Shown here: piece after piece, positions 46,102 through 56,479 of the stretch
Position numbering within the stretch: the stretch's first letter is position 1
Layout of the letters: each line of letters begins with the position of its first letter
Origin: Helicobacter colisuis
Lineage (GTDB): Bacteria; Campylobacterota; Campylobacteria; Campylobacterales; Helicobacteraceae
Assembly (NCBI RefSeq): GCF_023646285.1
Contig: NZ_JAMOKX010000007.1
Span: 33,580-97,579 of the forward strand
Direction: 5' to 3'
Length of the DNA stretch: 64,000 nt
Notes under the pieces: generated by a model
The model's input: only the letters and a program-made list of their open reading frames with translations
Told to the model about the DNA's origin: nothing
Databases searched by the model: none
Made by a program: the position numbers and the translations under genes

Positions 46102-48758
46102 TGGAGAAAATCCGCATTAGTCAAATCGCTAAAGAAATTGGGAAAACCAGCAAAGAAATTCTACAAAAAGCACAAGAGTTAGGATTTGAAGCAAAAACCG
46201 CTTCTAGTGCCGTAACAACCGAACAAGCAGAAGAATTATACAATTATGTTTTATCAGGCAAAAGTATAGAAACCAAAGCAGTAAAAACCGAAGCTAAAGC
46301 AACAAAAAAAGAAACAAAGACTAAAAAAACCACCAGAGAATCAAGCACCAAAAAAACCACTACTAAAGCAACAGCTAAAACTACTACCAAAACTGCCAAA
46401 GAAACCTCAACCTCAAAAGAGAAAAAAACCAAAGAGGTTACTCCAAAAGAAAATATAGAAATCACAAAAACTCTAGAATCTCCAAAAGAAACTACACCTA
46501 CAAATGAAGCTCAATCCACAACAATAAACACACAAGATAACTCAACAATCAAGCGCACGGGTTTGCGTATTGTCAAGAAAAATAATCCAAAAAACGAAAC
46601 CCAAGAAGAACTAGCTAAATCCCAAGAAGACAAAAAAGAACCTGCCAAAACTTTACAAGATTTATTAGGCAATCTAGATAATGAACATTCTGAAAAAAGG
46701 GAAAAAAGAAAGAAAAAAGAAAAGGCTTCACTTGTTTCTAAAAAGCAAAATCAGCACAAAATGGATTTATTAGATAATCGTGAATTCCAAAATTCTGATG
46801 AAGATGAAGAAGAGGGGATTATTTTATTTGATCTAAGTGTTCAAGATGAAGTGGATATGGATGAAGAAGAAAATGAGAAAAAAGCCACCACAGAGCGAAT
46901 CAAGATTCAACGCCACAATCCTTTTATGGAGCAAGGTAGCACACGCCGATCAAGTCGTAAAAAAGCGCCAAAACCACAAAAAACACAAGAAGTTGTGCAA
47001 GGCGTTGTTACTATTCCAGAAGAAATTAGAGCTTATGAGTTTGCAGAAAAAATTGGTCGTAGCACAGGCGATGTGATTAAAGTTCTCTTTAGTCTTGGAA
47101 TGATGGTAACAAAAAATGACTTTTTAGAAAAAGATGCTATTGAGATTCTGGCTGAAGAATTTGGAATCCAAATTGAGCTACAAAATACAGCTCAAGAGCT
47201 TGACTACACACAGCTTCATGAAGATGAAGATGATTCTAAAGACCTTATAGAGCGCGCTCCAGTAGTTACTATTATGGGGCATGTTGACCATGGTAAAACT
47301 TCATTACTTGATTATATTAGAAATACCAAAATTGCTTCAGGAGAAGCAGGTGGAATCACGCAGCACATCGGAGCTTACACAATTACTAAAAATAATAAGC
47401 AAATTACTTTTATTGACACTCCAGGACACGAAGCTTTTAGTGAAATGCGTGCAAGGGGTGCTTCAGTAACCGATATTGCCATTATTGTTATTGCAGCTGA
47501 TGATGGAATCAAGCCTCAAACTATTGAAGCACTAAACCACGCAAAAGCAGCAAATGCGCCTATTATCATTGCAGTAAATAAAATTGATAAGCCTGAAGCC
47601 AACACTGATAAGGTCAAAGCTGAAGCAGCCGAGCTTGGATTTACTCCGCTAGAGTGGGGAGGTGAATATGAATTTGTGCATATTTCTGCCAGAACAGGTG
47701 AAGGGATTGATGATTTATTAGAGACTATTTTACTCCAAGCTGAAATCTTAGAACTAAAAGCCAATCCAAACAAACCTGCTCGCGCTGTTGTCATTGAAAG
47801 TAGCTTAGAAAAAGGTAAAGGACCTGTTGCTACTCTCATCGTGCAAAATGGAACACTCAAAATAGGCGATAGCATTATTGCTGATACAGCCTATGGAAGA
47901 GTTAGAGCAATCAGCGATGATTTAGGCAAAAATATCACCACCATTGCTCCTTCTGGAGTGGGTGTAATCACTGGATTAAATGAAGTTCCACCTGCTGGTT
48001 CTGTTCTCTTAGCAGTAGAAAATGATAATATCGCGCGCGATTATGCACAAAAACGAGCTACACACTTGCGACAAAAAGAACTTTCACATTCAACAAAAGT
48101 TTCTTTTGATGAGCTTAGCTCTATGGTAGCACAAGGACAACTAAAAAATTTACCTGTTATTATCAAAACAGACACACAAGGAAGTTTAGAAGCCATTAAA
48201 GGCAGCCTAGAAAAACTCCAAAACGAAGAAGTAAAAGTCAATATTATCCACAAAGGTGTGGGTGGAATCACCGAAAGTGATATTACACTAGCTGCTGCAA
48301 GTAGCAATTGTGTGATTTTAGGCTTCAATGTGCGCCCTACAGGTAGCGTAAAAAATAAAGCCAAGGAGCTTGGAATTGAGATTAAAACTTACTCGATTAT
48401 TTATGCGCTTATTGATGACATTAAAGCCTTACTTGGTGGCTTACTCTCTCCAGTCTTTGAAGAAGAAAATACCGGACAAGCTGAAGTAAGGGAAACATTT
48501 AATATTGCAAAAGTTGGAACTATTGCGGGTTGTTTTGTTAGCGATGGGGTAATACAAAGAGGCATCAAAGTCCGCTTAATCCGCAATGGCGTAGTAATCC
48601 ACACAGGCAATATTGCCTCGCTTAAAAGATTCAAAGATGATGCAAGAGAAGTGCAAAAAGGGTTTGAATGCGGAATTATGCTGGAAAATTATAATGATAT
48701 TCAAGTGGGTGATGTGTTTGAAACTTATAAAGAGGTCGCAAAGCAAAGGACTTTTTAA
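46101..48758 (+). CDS. infB: Translation initiation factor IF-2
   Basis: IF-2 delivers fMet-tRNA to the 30S subunit and joins subunits with GTP. The 885-residue protein has an N-terminal IF2-N motif, a long low-complexity Lys/Thr/Glu-rich linker (about 55-300), a second IF2-N module (YEFAEKIGRST), then the G domain: G1 GHVDHGKT, G3 DTPGHEAF, G4 NKID, followed by domains II-IV. ATG 46101 matches the family start (MEKIRISQIAKE); an upstream in-frame ATG lies inside rnpM. The repetitive linker varies between strains. Confidence 0.96.
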   Translation: MEKIRISQIAKEIGKTSKEILQKAQELGFEAKTASSAVTTEQAEELYNYVLSGKSIETKAVKTEAKATKKETKTKKTTRESSTKKTTTKATAKTTTKTAKETSTSKEKKTKEVTPKENIEITKTLESPKETTPTNEAQSTTINTQDNSTIKRTGLRIVKKNNPKNETQEELAKSQEDKKEPAKTLQDLLGNLDNEHSEKREKRKKKEKASLVSKKQNQHKMDLLDNREFQNSDEDEEEGIILFDLSVQDEVDMDEEENEKKATTERIKIQRHNPFMEQGSTRRSSRKKAPKPQKTQEVVQGVVTIPEEIRAYEFAEKIGRSTGDVIKVLFSLGMMVTKNDFLEKDAIEILAEEFGIQIELQNTAQELDYTQLHEDEDDSKDLIERAPVVTIMGHVDHGKTSLLDYIRNTKIASGEAGGITQHIGAYTITKNNKQITFIDTPGHEAFSEMRARGASVTDIAIIVIAADDGIKPQTIEALNHAKAANAPIIIAVNKIDKPEANTDKVKAEAAELGFTPLEWGGEYEFVHISARTGEGIDDLLETILLQAEILELKANPNKPARAVVIESSLEKGKGPVATLIVQNGTLKIGDSIIADTAYGRVRAISDDLGKNITTIAPSGVGVITGLNEVPPAGSVLLAVENDNIARDYAQKRATHLRQKELSHSTKVSFDELSSMVAQGQLKNLPVIIKTDTQGSLEAIKGSLEKLQNEEVKVNIIHKGVGGITESDITLAAASSNCVILGFNVRPTGSVKNKAKELGIEIKTYSIIYALIDDIKALLGGLLSPVFEEENTGQAEVRETFNIAKVGTIAGCFVSDGVIQRGIKVRLIRNGVVIHTGNIASLKRFKDDAREVQKGFECGIMLENYNDIQVGDVFETYKEVAKQRTF

Positions 48759-48761
48759 TCT

Positions 48762-49133
48762 ATGAAAAATATTAAACTAGAGCGCACACAATCACTTTTA
48801 AAAGAATTGATTCCAATGGCACTAGCCAATCTTAATGACACACGGCTTAATTCACTTAATGTGGTTGAAGTAAAATGTTCTAAGGGTAAATATTCTGCGC
48901 AAGTTTTCTTAGAATCCTCTTTTTTGACCACACACGAACAAGCAGAAATACTCAATCAACTCAAAAAAGCCAGAAATCTTATCAAAGAATATTGTTTAGA
49001 AGAGACAGGCTGGTTTAGATGTCCTGATTTTCAATTCTTTTTTGATGATTCTTTGGAGAGAGAAAATCGCCTTGATAAAATCTTTCACACCATTGCCCTA
49101 GAAAAAGAAAAAAGGAACAATAATGTTAATTAA
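48762..49133 (+). CDS. rbfA: Ribosome-binding factor A
   Basis: RbfA helps 16S rRNA 5'-end maturation. The 123 residues show the KH-like fold: LNSLNVVEVKCSKGKYSAQVF, ILNQLKKARNLIKEYC, then PDFQFFFDDSLERENRLDKIF. Typical for the family though somewhat diverged. It lies three bases after infB and overlaps rimP, forming the conserved infB-rbfA-rimP order. Confidence 0.9.
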   Translation: MKNIKLERTQSLLKELIPMALANLNDTRLNSLNVVEVKCSKGKYSAQVFLESSFLTTHEQAEILNQLKKARNLIKEYCLEETGWFRCPDFQFFFDDSLERENRLDKIFHTIALEKEKRNNNVN

Positions 49134-49554
49134 CCAAGATTTACAAATAAAAATTCAAAAACTTATTGAAAGTTTTGATTGCAAACTCTATGATATTGCA
49201 ACACTCAAAGAAAATGATAATCAAATTTTACGAATTTTTGTAACCAAAAAGCCCCCAATTAGCCTTGATGATTGCCAAGAAATCAGCCTTGCACTTTCAC
49301 CGCTTTTGGATGTTGAAATCCCTGAATCAAAAAGCTATTTTTTAGAAGTAAGTTCTCCAGGCATTGAACGCGCATTAAAAACCAAAGAACACTTCTGCGA
49401 TGCTATTGGAGAACTCTTAAAGATAAAAACTTTTGCCAAAGAAGAATTTAAAGGTAAGCTTTTAGCTGTTAATGGCGACAATCTTGAACTTGAAAATGAA
49501 ATCACCATTCCCCTTGATACGATTAAAAAAGCGCAAACTTATTTTATATGGTAG
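49123..49554 (+). CDS. rimP: Ribosome maturation factor RimP
   Basis: RimP assists 30S assembly. The 143-residue protein has the alpha/beta N-terminal domain (about 1-75, with ISLDDCQEISLALSPLLD and YFLEVSSPGIERAL at 80-93, the family signature) and an SH3-like C-terminal domain. It overlaps rbfA and ribD (ATG inside its last codons), indicating coupled translation. Confidence 0.92.
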   Translation: MLINQDLQIKIQKLIESFDCKLYDIATLKENDNQILRIFVTKKPPISLDDCQEISLALSPLLDVEIPESKSYFLEVSSPGIERALKTKEHFCDAIGELLKIKTFAKEEFKGKLLAVNGDNLELENEITIPLDTIKKAQTYFIW

Positions 49555-50588
49555 ATGATAATTTTTATTTAGAACTCGCTATCAAGGAAGCTTGGAAAAC
49601 CCAATGCCAAACTCTACCCAATCCTGCTGTTGGCGCTTTAATCTTAGATTATAATGGCAAGATTCTAGCCCTACAAGCACACCAAGAAGCAGGAAAACCC
49701 CACGCTGAAGTCCTAGCACTAAAAGAGGCTTACTTTAATCTCACGCAAGATTCCACTATACTCTCCCTAGAACAATCCACTCAAATACACGAATACTTAA
49801 AACAAAAAGCTCATACTCTATTTCTTAATACCACCCTTTATGTTACTTTAGAGCCCTGTATGCATAAAGGCAAAACACCATCGTGTGCAGCGCTTATAGA
49901 ATCACTAGGGATAAAAAAGCTTATTATTGGCGCAAAAGATCCAAATCCCAAAGCCCAAGGTGGTGCTGAATATTTACAACAAAGGGGATGTAAAATTATC
50001 AAAGCTTGGGAGAATAAAGGACTTCAAAAAAGCTCGATAAAAGCCAATGATTTATTATTGCCCTTTAACTTCTTGCAAAAAAAGGGAAATTTTGTGCTTT
50101 TTAAATACGCTTGTAGATTAAATGGCAGTATCGATGGAGGGCAAATTAGCTCCAAAGAAACACAAATTTTTATGCATAATCTGCGTTGTAAGCTTGATGA
50201 ACTCGTTATTTCAGGCAAAAGCGTGTTAATTGATAACCCAATACTTGATTCGCGATCTAATTCTCTGCAAAGCCCAAAAAACCCAAATATAGCCATTCTC
50301 ACGCACCAAAAAGACTTTCCCCAAACTGCACCCCTTTTTTCTATTCCAAACCGCCAAGTTAGAATCCTGCATTCTCTCTCAGATTTTTCAGGCTTTATAA
50401 TGTGTGAGGGAGGGACAAACCTACTTCAAAATCTCCTACCTCAAATTGATATGTTGCTCATCTTTTTAAGCCCTACTCTATCCACTTATGATCTAGCGCC
50501 TCATTTCAATGCAAGTTTTAAACTCCTTCATAGTCAGCCAATCGGAAATGATCTAGCCCTATGGCTCTTACCAAAGGAAGAGAGCTAA
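49548..50588 (+). CDS. ribD: Riboflavin biosynthesis protein RibD
   Basis: This bifunctional enzyme deaminates and reduces the pyrimidine intermediate of riboflavin synthesis. The N-terminal deaminase (1-150) has the zinc site HAEVLAL and LEPCMHKGKTPSCAALI; the reductase domain (about 165-346) has LFKYACRLNGSIDGG and CEGGTNLLQNLL. 346 residues is close to normal. The ATG at 49548 overlaps the rimP stop. The end overlaps the convergent hemW gene by 21 bases. Confidence 0.92.
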   Translation: MVDDNFYLELAIKEAWKTQCQTLPNPAVGALILDYNGKILALQAHQEAGKPHAEVLALKEAYFNLTQDSTILSLEQSTQIHEYLKQKAHTLFLNTTLYVTLEPCMHKGKTPSCAALIESLGIKKLIIGAKDPNPKAQGGAEYLQQRGCKIIKAWENKGLQKSSIKANDLLLPFNFLQKKGNFVLFKYACRLNGSIDGGQISSKETQIFMHNLRCKLDELVISGKSVLIDNPILDSRSNSLQSPKNPNIAILTHQKDFPQTAPLFSIPNRQVRILHSLSDFSGFIMCEGGTNLLQNLLPQIDMLLIFLSPTLSTYDLAPHFNASFKLLHSQPIGNDLALWLLPKEES

Positions 50589-51635
50589 TTCATCTCCCAA
50601 AAAATAATCCTTAGCGTAGATTCTCTCCGCCTTTTTTTCGACCTTTTTTTCCTTTAATAAAATCTCCAATTCCTTTTTTTTAGTAATTTTATCTTCTAGC
50701 ACCCCAACACAAGATCTAAACCCAAGAAACAAATGCTCCAAATCCAAATCCCTTTGGCTTAAAATTTCTTGTGTATATTCTGTTTCTTTTAAATACTCCT
50801 CAATTTCACAAACCCCATAGCTTCTCACACCAGCTATACAGCCCACACCCCCTGCTCCAACGCCCAAATAATCCTTTTGCTCCCAATAAGCCAAGTTATG
50901 CCTAGATTGATAACCACGCGAATAATTGCTTACTTCATATTGCAAGAATCCTGCTTGTCTTAACTCTTCTCTTACAAAATGTCCCATACTTGCAAATCCT
51001 GCAAACTCACCGCTAAATTCTTGCTTTTTTTGGATAGAAAATCGACTTCCCTCATCAATGCTTAATTGATAGGCAGAAATGTGATTAATGGGTAGCTTAG
51101 AAGCTATTTGTATCTCTTGATTCAAAAGATCTTGATTGCAAAAAGGCGTCCCATAAATCAAATCAATACTAAGATTCTCCAAGCCCACTTTAGTTGCATT
51201 ATCAATAGATTCAAATACAGAATCCACCCTATGATTTCGCTCTAAAAATCGCAATTTATCAGTAAAAAAACTCTGCACCCCTAGACTTAGGCGATTAACT
51301 CCCATTTGCTTTAAATCCCCAATCCACTCCAAACTTAGTGAATTAGGATTAGCTTCAATGTTAATCTCTATATCTTGGATAAAATAAGGTTCTAAAATAT
51401 TAAAAATATTATGATATTGTTGCGATTTTACCACACTTGGAGTGCCACCGCCAATATAAAGAGAAGTAACTTTAGAAATACTAAAATCAAGCAATTTATT
51501 TTGCAAATCCTTAGAGAGTACTTGCATATATTCTTCTTTAAGATGATTCTTATTTGTTTTTGAATTAAACGCACAATATCCACATTTACTATCACAAAAG
51601 GGAATGTGCAAATAAACTGCAACTTCCAAATGCAT
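50568..51635 (-). CDS. hemW: Radical SAM haem chaperone HemW
   Basis: A 355-residue radical-SAM protein of the HemN-like group. The 4Fe-4S motif is CDSKCGYC (CxxxCxxC), preceded by AVYLHIPF; YIGGGTPS follows. HemW-type proteins, although long annotated as coproporphyrinogen oxidases, deliver haem; the lack of the extra N-terminal cysteine of true HemN supports HemW. It overlaps the end of convergent ribD by 21 bases. tRNA-Ser lies upstream. Confidence 0.85.
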   Translation of the reverse strand: MHLEVAVYLHIPFCDSKCGYCAFNSKTNKNHLKEEYMQVLSKDLQNKLLDFSISKVTSLYIGGGTPSVVKSQQYHNIFNILEPYFIQDIEINIEANPNSLSLEWIGDLKQMGVNRLSLGVQSFFTDKLRFLERNHRVDSVFESIDNATKVGLENLSIDLIYGTPFCNQDLLNQEIQIASKLPINHISAYQLSIDEGSRFSIQKKQEFSGEFAGFASMGHFVREELRQAGFLQYEVSNYSRGYQSRHNLAYWEQKDYLGVGAGGVGCIAGVRSYGVCEIEEYLKETEYTQEILSQRDLDLEHLFLGFRSCVGVLEDKITKKKELEILLKEKKVEKKAERIYAKDYFLGDELALFLW

Positions 51636-51753
51636 TCCTAAAATATTATTGTAAAAAATTTATCATTACAGATTTGCCCACATATTACTTGATTATTTCT
51701 TAAAATAAAATGCTAAAAATAAAAGTGTATTAAAAATGATAGGGCTGCAGTAA

Positions 51754-51841
51754 TGGCAGAGAGGAAGGGATTCGAACCCTCGAAGGCTTGCACCTTACAC
51801 GCGTTCCAGGCGTGCTCCTTCAACCACTCGGACACCTCTCT
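51754..51841 (-). tRNA. tRNA-Ser (GGA)
   Basis: An 88-nt tRNA on the minus strand with CCA encoded. The acceptor stem is AGAGAGG / CCTCTCT, the anticodon loop CTGGAAC gives GGA (serine), and the long variable arm is present between 51783 and 51798, typical for tRNA-Ser. T-loop GGTTCGAATCC is canonical. Confidence 0.96.
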
Positions 51842-51910
51842 AAAAATGAAAGCAAAATTTTACACTATAAAAAATAAGAAAGCATTGAATCCCACAAAGG
51901 GATTCTAAAA

Positions 51911-52657
51911 TTATTTAGTTGTCGCCATTTTTCTACGCAAATAAGCAATCTTGCTTTGTAAGGGTAGATTTTTAGGACAAACATCATGACAAGCAAGCAA
52001 ACTCATACAACCAAACACACCATTATCATCTCCCACTAGCTCGTAATAATCCTCATCGGTGCGTTGATCGTGTGGATCAAGCATAAAGCGCACCACTCGA
52101 TTTAATCCTGCTGCTCCCACAAAATCTTCACGCATTAGCTTTGTTCCACACGCAGCAATACAACAACCACACTCAATGCATCGATCAAGCTCAAAAATCT
52201 CTTGTGCTACTTCTGGCTCAACACGATCTTCAATTTGACTCATATGCTCTTCACTTTTTTCTTGTGCGTGAATCCAACTCTCAACGCGTTTGCTCATACC
52301 ATTAAACCAATTTCCTGTATCCACAGACAAATCTTTGATAAGTTTGAAGGCAGGAAGTGGCATAAGTGTGATTACACCATCTGGAAAATCTTTTGTTAAA
52401 GTTCTACAAGCAAGTCTAGGGCGACCATTTATCATCATTCCACAACTTCCACAAATACCTGCACGACAAACAAAATCAAAACTCAAATCAGGATCATATT
52501 GCTCTCTAATCATATTTAAAACAATAAAAATCGTCATCGAATGTGCTTCTTGCAATTTGTATTCTGCAAAATGCGGCTTTGAAATTGCGCTATTTGGATT
52601 AAATTTTAAAACCCGAATAGTTAAGGTTCTGTTGCTACTTTCTACTGCTCCACTCAT
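51911..52657 (-). CDS. frdB: Fumarate reductase iron-sulfur subunit
   Basis: FrdB passes electrons from FrdC to FrdA through three iron-sulfur clusters. The 2Fe-2S ligands lie in [11 protein letters not shown] and LAC, the 4Fe-4S in [11 protein letters not shown] and the 3Fe-4S in [12 protein letters not shown]. At 248 residues it is normal. It overlaps frdA by 4 bases and is the last gene of frdCAB. Confidence 0.95.
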   Translation of the reverse strand: MSGAVESSNRTLTIRVLKFNPNSAISKPHFAEYKLQEAHSMTIFIVLNMIREQYDPDLSFDFVCRAGICGSCGMMINGRPRLACRTLTKDFPDGVITLMPLPAFKLIKDLSVDTGNWFNGMSKRVESWIHAQEKSEEHMSQIEDRVEPEVAQEIFELDRCIECGCCIAACGTKLMREDFVGAAGLNRVVRFMLDPHDQRTDEDYYELVGDDNGVFGCMSLLACHDVCPKNLPLQSKIAYLRRKMATTK

Positions 52658-54627
52658 TGTTTATCTCCTATTCTTTGATTGCGTGCTTTGTAATATGGTT
52701 GCAATTCAAATGGCATTAATGCCTCTTGAATCTCATAGCGATCTTTGCCTTCTGCTTCCATTTTTGTGCGAATATTGTCAATCTCTTCTTGTCGTCTCAA
52801 ACTCTCTGGATTTTCAATAATCATTCCCTTAGCTCCATATCCACGGAATCCTGGTGCAATTTCCATTGTGGCAATATCTAATGGCTCATAAGTAACAGTT
52901 GGCAAGGTTTGATTAGGATCTTCCCAAGAAGTCAAAGTTCTCTTAAGCCAATTCAAATCATCGCGTTTTGGAAAATCTTCTCGGCTATGTGCTCCCCTAG
53001 ATTCTGTTCTATCTAAAGCACCTTTTGCAACACAAAGTGCGATTTTTAACATTTTTGGCACACGATAAGCTTCTTCTAATTCTGGATTAGCGTGCATTCT
53101 CTTAGTTTTAATGCTAATATTTTTAGAGCGAATATAAAGTTTTTCTAATTCATTAACAGCTTCTTGCAAATGCGATCCATCTCGGAAAATACCAACTTTA
53201 TCACCCATAATTTGTTTCATTTTGTCTTTGATTTCAAAAACATTTTCTCCATTTTCTCTTGCCAAAATTGATTCAAGATAGGCTTGCTGTTTTTTTAAAA
53301 ATTCTTCAACAAATTCCGTTTGAATATCCACATAAGTTTGCTGACAACTCTCTGCAAAATAATCTCCAATAATCATACCACTTACCACAGCTTCACTCAC
53401 TGAGTTCCCACCCAATCGGTTAAATCCGTGTAAATCCCAACAAGCTGCTTCACCTGCTGAAAAAAGTCCTTTTAGGGCACTCTCTCCCTTATGATTAGTG
53501 CGGATTCCACCCATACAATAATGTTGCATTGGTTTAACTGGAGCCCACTTTTCAGCTGGATCAATGCCCGCAAAACATTCACAAATTTCTTGGACATCTC
53601 TTAAGTTAGTTTCAATATGCTTTCTACCTAAAATAGAAATATCTAACCACAGATGTTCGCCATAAGGAGATTTCACTCCCTTGCCTTCGCGTATTCTTTG
53701 GAGCATTCTTCGAGCAACCACATCACGACTTGCAAGTTCTTTTTTCTCGGGCTCATAATCTGGCATAAAGCGGTATCCATCAACATCACGCAATACCCCA
53801 CCATCTCCACGACAACCTTCTGTCAATAAAATTCCACTTGGGAAAAGTCCTGTTGGGTGGAATTGCACCGCTTCCATGTTGCCAAGTTTTGCAATCCCAG
53901 TTTCAAGTGCTATGGCACTTCCTGTTCCTTCGCAAATTACTGCGTTAGTTGTGTCTTTATAGATTCTACCATATCCACCTGTTGCAATCAGTGTTCCTCT
54001 TGAAACATAGGCGATGAGTTCTCCTGTGATAAGATCCCTAACAACTGCCCCATAGCATCTACCATCTTTATGGATAATTGCAATTGCCTCTTTTCTATCG
54101 TGAATATCAACATTATGCTTCAAAGCTTCATTAGCCACAGCAAAAAGCATTGAATGTCCTGTGGCATCAGCTGTATAACAAGTTCTCCATTTCTTAGTTC
54201 CACCAAAATCTCTTGAATGGATTAATCCATGGCGGAATTCTTCTTCTGTAATAGTTGTTTTTTGTGCGTTAATAACTGCTGTTCTATCGCCTTTTTTGAT
54301 TCTTGTCCAAGGTACCCCCCAAGCAGCTAATTGTCTAATGGCTTTTGGTGCAGTGGTTACAAACATTCTTGCTACCTTTTGATCGCAACCCCAATCGCTT
54401 CCCTTTACCGTATCTGCAAAGTGCAAGTCTTCATTATCACCATCACTCATTTTTGAATTACCAAGACTAGCTTGCATACCCCCTTGTGCTGCTGCAGAAT
54501 GGCTTCGCTTAACAGGAACAAGACTTAAAACAATAGTGCTTAAACCCCTCTCTTGACAGGCTACTGCGGATCTAAGCCCTGCTAATCCTCCACCAATTAC
54601 CAATGAATCACAATATATTATTTTCAT
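52654..54627 (-). CDS. frdA: Fumarate reductase flavoprotein subunit
   Basis: FrdA reduces fumarate to succinate at the end of anaerobic respiration with menaquinol. The FAD site is [14 protein letters not shown] near residue 8, the covalent-FAD region [15 protein letters not shown] (His near 43), and the catalytic Arg/His lies in [15 protein letters not shown]. The length of 657 matches the Wolinella/Helicobacter type. It lies between frdC and frdB on the minus strand. Confidence 0.95.
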   Translation of the reverse strand: MKIIYCDSLVIGGGLAGLRSAVACQERGLSTIVLSLVPVKRSHSAAAQGGMQASLGNSKMSDGDNEDLHFADTVKGSDWGCDQKVARMFVTTAPKAIRQLAAWGVPWTRIKKGDRTAVINAQKTTITEEEFRHGLIHSRDFGGTKKWRTCYTADATGHSMLFAVANEALKHNVDIHDRKEAIAIIHKDGRCYGAVVRDLITGELIAYVSRGTLIATGGYGRIYKDTTNAVICEGTGSAIALETGIAKLGNMEAVQFHPTGLFPSGILLTEGCRGDGGVLRDVDGYRFMPDYEPEKKELASRDVVARRMLQRIREGKGVKSPYGEHLWLDISILGRKHIETNLRDVQEICECFAGIDPAEKWAPVKPMQHYCMGGIRTNHKGESALKGLFSAGEAACWDLHGFNRLGGNSVSEAVVSGMIIGDYFAESCQQTYVDIQTEFVEEFLKKQQAYLESILARENGENVFEIKDKMKQIMGDKVGIFRDGSHLQEAVNELEKLYIRSKNISIKTKRMHANPELEEAYRVPKMLKIALCVAKGALDRTESRGAHSREDFPKRDDLNWLKRTLTSWEDPNQTLPTVTYEPLDIATMEIAPGFRGYGAKGMIIENPESLRRQEEIDNIRTKMEAEGKDRYEIQEALMPFELQPYYKARNQRIGDKQ

Positions 54628-54637
54628 CTAAAAACTC

Positions 54638-55366
54638 CTATAAACTTTTTCCAAGCGCAATCCAAGTGAAATCCGCTATAAAAGCAATAACTCCAAGAAT
54701 GATAAAAATTGAGAATATAGCAATTTTGATATTGCGTCTTTTAATATTGCTTTGTGCCGTTGTTGGCGCTTCAAGAGGAACCCATTTAATAATCACACGA
54801 TATAGTCCAATACTTGCATGCAAAACCATCACTACAAGTAAAACAAGATAAAACTCCGCTAAATTACCTTGAACAAATCTTGCTGCTGAAGTAATCGCAT
54901 TAATTTCTGTAGAGTTAAATAAAATAGTTACTAAATGAGCACCACCCAAGAAAAACAAAATAAAGCCTGTGAGGAATTGAATCCACCAAAGTGTTGTGTC
55001 GCAATGCTTCATTAAGCTTTTATGTGTTTTAAAAACCATAAGTTGTTGAAAATTTGCTGGGAATTTTCTCATTGCCAAAAAAGCATGTGTTACAAAAAAT
55101 GCACTAATTACAATTACAACCAAAGTAGTGATTATAGGAATGCCTTTTCCAAAAATTAAAGATCCTTCGCTAAAAGCAACTACCGCATTAAATGCTTCAA
55201 CTCCAAAAAGAATCGACGAAGTAAAACACATATGCAACAAAATAAACACAGCCAAAACTAGACCTGTGATACTTTGCCATTTATCCCAACGCGCTGGATT
55301 CTTTCTTTTTTTTCTTTCTGAAGTTATTTTAAGATAACTTTGAATAACGACTTCATCATTTTGCAT
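54638..55366 (-). CDS. frdC: Fumarate reductase cytochrome b subunit
   Basis: FrdC anchors the complex, binds two haem b and oxidises menaquinol. The 242-residue protein has five membrane helices, and histidines in LLHMCF, VTHAFLAM, GGAHLV and LHASIGLYR are the likely haem ligands, as in Wolinella succinogenes FrdC. It is the first gene of frdCAB; the ATG is preceded by TAGGAGG on the minus strand. Confidence 0.94.
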   Translation of the reverse strand: MQNDEVVIQSYLKITSERKKRKNPARWDKWQSITGLVLAVFILLHMCFTSSILFGVEAFNAVVAFSEGSLIFGKGIPIITTLVVIVISAFFVTHAFLAMRKFPANFQQLMVFKTHKSLMKHCDTTLWWIQFLTGFILFFLGGAHLVTILFNSTEINAITSAARFVQGNLAEFYLVLLVVMVLHASIGLYRVIIKWVPLEAPTTAQSNIKRRNIKIAIFSIFIILGVIAFIADFTWIALGKSL

Positions 55367-55608
55367 AAAATCCTCCTAAAAGTAGTAAGTATGCCAAGTG
55401 CTAATGTAGCACAACCGCCCTTTATTTTCATAAACCTGGCTAATTATAAAACAAAAAATGAAAAAATTCCATAAATATTTCAACTTTCTTTGATTAATAA
55501 AAAATGCTTTAATATTAAATTAGGTAAAAAGTATCGCTCTTGCTTAAAACTAATAAAAGATTAAGTTTTTATAGAATATAAAGAGATTAAAATTATTTAG
55601 GAGAAAAA

Positions 55609-55854
55609 ATGCTTCCCTTTAGCGATCAGGAATTATTAAAGCCAGTAGAGATTGTAATTGACAAAGTGCGTCCAATGCTTATTAATGATGGTGGAAATGT
55701 AACCTTGCTTAAAATTGAAAATGGTAAAGTTTATGTGCGCTTAGAAGGCGCCTGTAAAGGCTGTCCAAGTAGCTCAAAAACACTTAAATTTGGGATTGAA
55801 AGTGCGCTAAAAAATGAAATTCACCCTGATATTGAACTTGTAAATGTAGGTTAA
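55609..55854 (+). CDS. NifU-like iron-sulfur carrier (Nfu)
   Basis: An 81-residue Nfu domain. The cluster site is CKGCPSSSKT (Cys47, Cys50 pattern), preceded by KVRPMLINDGGNVTLL. Nfu proteins bind and pass Fe-S clusters to apo-proteins such as those of respiration. TAGGAG precedes the ATG. It is followed two bases later by a hypothetical gene and murE, as in H. pylori HP1492-HP1494. Confidence 0.92.
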   Translation: MLPFSDQELLKPVEIVIDKVRPMLINDGGNVTLLKIENGKVYVRLEGACKGCPSSSKTLKFGIESALKNEIHPDIELVNVG

Positions 55855-55855
55855 T

Positions 55856-56479
55856 ATGCGCTTAATCCAGCAAAGCTCAAAGTATTTAAAAAAGGCTCAA
55901 GAATCTTTTAAAAAGGGCGAATATTCAGAATGCCTTGAATTTTGTTCTTTAGCAAGTGGAATTCTCTCTGAAATTCAAGATAATCCTAATTTCGTCGCCA
56001 AAAATAAACCTTTTTTGCAAATGCTAACAATGTTAGCTGATATGGCGCTAGATCACAAGGATGAGGCAACAAGTTTATTTGACTATTATCAAATCATTAA
56101 AAATTCTAAGACTTCTGATGCGCAACAAGAAATTATCGCGATGATAGAAAATTTTGATAAAAATCTTTTTGCACTTAATCTTGCACTTCAAAGTATTCAA
56201 GAAGCCGACATTGATAGAAGCGATGGAATCTTATACAAAGATTTTCAAAAAATAGCCGATGATATTGGCTTTAAGGAAGCTTTTGAGGATTTAATGTTTA
56301 GCACCAAAATCATATTCACACACAAGGGAGATTTTTTATTTTTTATGCAAAATCTCGTTGATTATGGATTTAAAGATGTCGCGATGAATTATTTTGAAAA
56401 TGTTGGCAATATTCTTTTTTTGGATAAAGATTTTCTAAGAATCTATAAGCAGATTCTTAAAGCAGGAGATTATAAATGA
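55856..56479 (+). CDS. Helical hypothetical protein between nfu and murE
   Basis: A 207-residue soluble, helical protein. The first 45 residues look like a TPR-type helical pair (YLKKAQESFKKGEYSECLEF), the remainder is unclassified. It overlaps murE by 4 bases and follows nfu by one codon. The conserved place in Helicobacter (HP1493-like, from memory) argues for a real gene, but the function is unknown. Confidence 0.75.
   Translation: MRLIQQSSKYLKKAQESFKKGEYSECLEFCSLASGILSEIQDNPNFVAKNKPFLQMLTMLADMALDHKDEATSLFDYYQIIKNSKTSDAQQEIIAMIENFDKNLFALNLALQSIQEADIDRSDGILYKDFQKIADDIGFKEAFEDLMFSTKIIFTHKGDFLFFMQNLVDYGFKDVAMNYFENVGNILFLDKDFLRIYKQILKAGDYK

Noticed and set aside
46244..46465. 73-codon frame antisense to infB
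   Set aside because: It mirrors the Lys/Thr-rich linker of IF-2, giving a Val/Leu/Phe-rich shadow; it has no start signal.
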